Under the pieces are notes generated by a model. That model worked only from the letters and a program-made list of their open reading frames with translations. It had not been told where the DNA came from and made no database searches. From NCBI GenBank assembly GCA_947594085.1, contig CANQEB010000140.1:1-6530 (forward strand): a DNA stretch of 6,530 nt, read 5' to 3'. A program made the translations under genes and the position numbers. This document shows, one piece after another, positions 5,557-6,530 of this stretch. Source of the stretch: an uncultured Lachnospiraceae bacterium (lineage in GTDB: Bacteria; Bacillota; Clostridia; Lachnospirales; Lachnospiraceae). Numbering within the stretch: position 1 is the first letter of the stretch; each line of letters starts with the position of its first letter.

Positions 5557-5639
5557 TTTTGAAGAATATTTTCATAAAAATATCCATTTTTTTATTTATC
5601 TCATTATATGGAAGAAAAAAATCCCGAAAAAAGAACAGA

Positions 5640-6386
5640 TTACTTTAAAAATTCCTTTATCGCAGCTGTCATGATTTCCGGATGGTAATCAAAGCAATGG
5701 GTATCTCCGGGTACGACTACCAGCCTGGCATTAGCATAAAGCTTCTCCGCCCTTTGCGCATATTCCAGTGGAACCGCCTCATCCTTGTCACCCTGCACAA
5801 TAAGTACCGGACCACGGAAACGTTCAATCTCATCTTCTACATGAATCGTCTGGGCCACCAGGATATAATCTCTGTTTAGACGCCGGTCATCCATCTCCAG
5901 GAAATCCGGAACATGAACCGGGTCAAAAGATTGTCCCAGCAAACTCCCCTGTCTGGCTCCGTCCGGGATCATCCAGGCAGGCGAAAGAGGAATAAGCGCC
6001 TTCAAATCATCCACTCTCATTCCACCCACAAGCATGGTGAGCAGACCGCCCTGAGAATGTCCGCAGAGATACAGGTCACTGACAAAGTCTAACGTTTTGG
6101 CATAGTCAATCGCTGCCAGCGCATTTGTCACCCATTTATAAAGCGTATGGTTTTCAAATTTGCCATCGCTCTTACCGTGACCATACATCTCTACCCGAAG
6201 AGCAGCAAAGCCTATGTCATTCACAGCCTCGACTACCGCAACGATATGGTTTTCCTCCATGTGTCCGGTAAAACCATGGATCACGATCACCAGCGGACAT
6301 TTTCCGGTTTCATTTTGAATCGTTTTCGGCATGTCCAATTTTGCGTGAAGCCTAATTCCATCATTTTCAATAAAAAACTCCTTCAT
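5640..6386 (-). CDS. Alpha/beta hydrolase, Est1E-like feruloyl/cinnamoyl esterase
   Basis: The 248-residue protein is a serine esterase of the alpha/beta-hydrolase fold. HGFTGH (37-42) forms the oxyanion-hole turn, GHSQGG has nucleophile Ser111, GDKDEAVP gives acid Asp202, and GDTHCFD gives His230. A short cap lies between strands at about 134-180. MYGHGKSDGKFE, the IPLSPA-MIP string and the GDTHC-D ending match, from memory, the Butyrivibrio feruloyl esterase Est1E more closely than generic hydrolases. That family cleaves ferulic and coumaric esters from plant cell-wall fragments. There is no signal peptide or membrane segment, so it should act in the cytoplasm on imported oligosaccharides. 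AGGGGG (6395-6400) lies 8 nt before the ATG. An open frame ends 27 nt upstream, so it may be a second cistron. No alignment was run; another carboxylic ester substrate is possible. Confidence 0.88.
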   Translation of the reverse strand: MKEFFIENDGIRLHAKLDMPKTIQNETGKCPLVIVIHGFTGHMEENHIVAVVEAVNDIGFAALRVEMYGHGKSDGKFENHTLYKWVTNALAAIDYAKTLDFVSDLYLCGHSQGGLLTMLVGGMRVDDLKALIPLSPAWMIPDGARQGSLLGQSFDPVHVPDFLEMDDRRLNRDYILVAQTIHVEDEIERFRGPVLIVQGDKDEAVPLEYAQRAEKLYANARLVVVPGDTHCFDYHPEIMTAAIKEFLK

Positions 6387-6413
6387 GACGATTTCCCCCT
6401 CGTATAATATCTT

Positions 6414-6530
6414 TTAGATACAGTAAATGTACCTTGATAACTTAATAAATCTTTGTTCAATAGGCTTAGTAAAGCCCATGATATAATTGTCCTTAGTGTC
6501 AATCAGGTAATAGTTCTTTTTCCCCCTGTT
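6414..6530 (-). CDS. Possible 3' end of an unidentified gene (partial)
   Basis: One minus-strand frame stays open from the right edge for 38 codons to a TAA at 6414-6416; the other two minus frames have early stops. The peptide includes KKNYYLIDTKDNYIMGF and ends RYIYCI, with a plausible amino-acid mix but no motif I recognise. The stop lies 27 nt before the esterase ATG, spacing that would suit an operon, and no clear promoter lies between them. The sequence is AT-rich, and an open run of this length could occur by chance, so this is a tentative call. Confidence 0.35.
   Translation of the reverse strand, partial: NRGKKNYYLIDTKDNYIMGFTKPIEQRFIKLSRYIYCI

Noticed and set aside
5584..5613. TCCAT...ATGGA pairing downstream of the esterase as its terminator.
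   Set aside because: A 5-bp AT-rich stem around a loop of about 20 nt would be too unstable, although a T-rich stretch follows on the minus strand.
61..6442. The 12-mer ACCTTGATAACT occurs near both window edges in opposite orientation (61-72 minus, 6431-6442 plus).
   Set aside because: An exact 12-base match in either orientation is expected about once or twice by chance in a window this size, and the right copy falls inside a possible coding frame. It does not look like element ends.
6463..6478. A GGCTT/AAGCC stem with a 4-nt loop as a terminator near the right edge.
   Set aside because: Only 5 bp, no T-run on either side, and it lies inside the possible partial coding frame.

Overview
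The window reads as a core chromosomal stretch from a low-to-mid GC member of the Clostridia, most likely Lachnospiraceae. This rests on strong AGGAGG-type ribosome binding sites, sigma-A promoters, a tRNA gene without an encoded CCA end, an MsmX/UgpC-type sugar ATPase, a DacF-type carboxypeptidase, and an esterase that closely resembles (from memory) Est1E of Butyrivibrio. No search was run, so the placement is an inference.

Layout, left to right. Positions 1-137 (minus) hold a strong promoter with an A-rich upstream tract and what looks like the leader of an rRNA operon running off the left edge. Positions 185-367 (minus) hold tRNA-Ser(GCU) with a perfect-consensus promoter. Positions 501-1683 (minus) hold an orphan ABC sugar-importer ATPase with its ribosome binding site and terminator. 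A 262-bp divergent intergenic region follows, then a plus-strand DEDDh 3'-5' exonuclease with a cysteine-rich tail and its terminator (1932-2946). Facing it on the minus strand (2960-5541) is an apparent two-gene operon: a D-Ala-D-Ala carboxypeptidase with an extra transmembrane helix and a cytoplasmic coiled-coil tail, then, 21 nt downstream and in the same frame, a tyrosine-recombinase-like protein lacking the N-terminal arm domain and two canonical catalytic residues. Last come an Est1E-like alpha/beta hydrolase (5640-6386, minus) and the possible 3' end of another minus-strand gene (6414-6530).

Functionally the genes are mostly housekeeping: translation RNAs, energising of carbohydrate uptake, nucleic-acid processing, peptidoglycan trimming, and release of hydroxycinnamates from plant-derived esters. 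The ATPase and the esterase fit a gut or rumen polysaccharide-degrading lifestyle. There is no phage, insertion sequence, CRISPR array or defence island in view. The least ordinary element is the carboxypeptidase/degenerate-recombinase pair, which could be a domesticated DNA-binding protein co-expressed with a cell-wall enzyme that carries its own cytoplasmic coiled coil.
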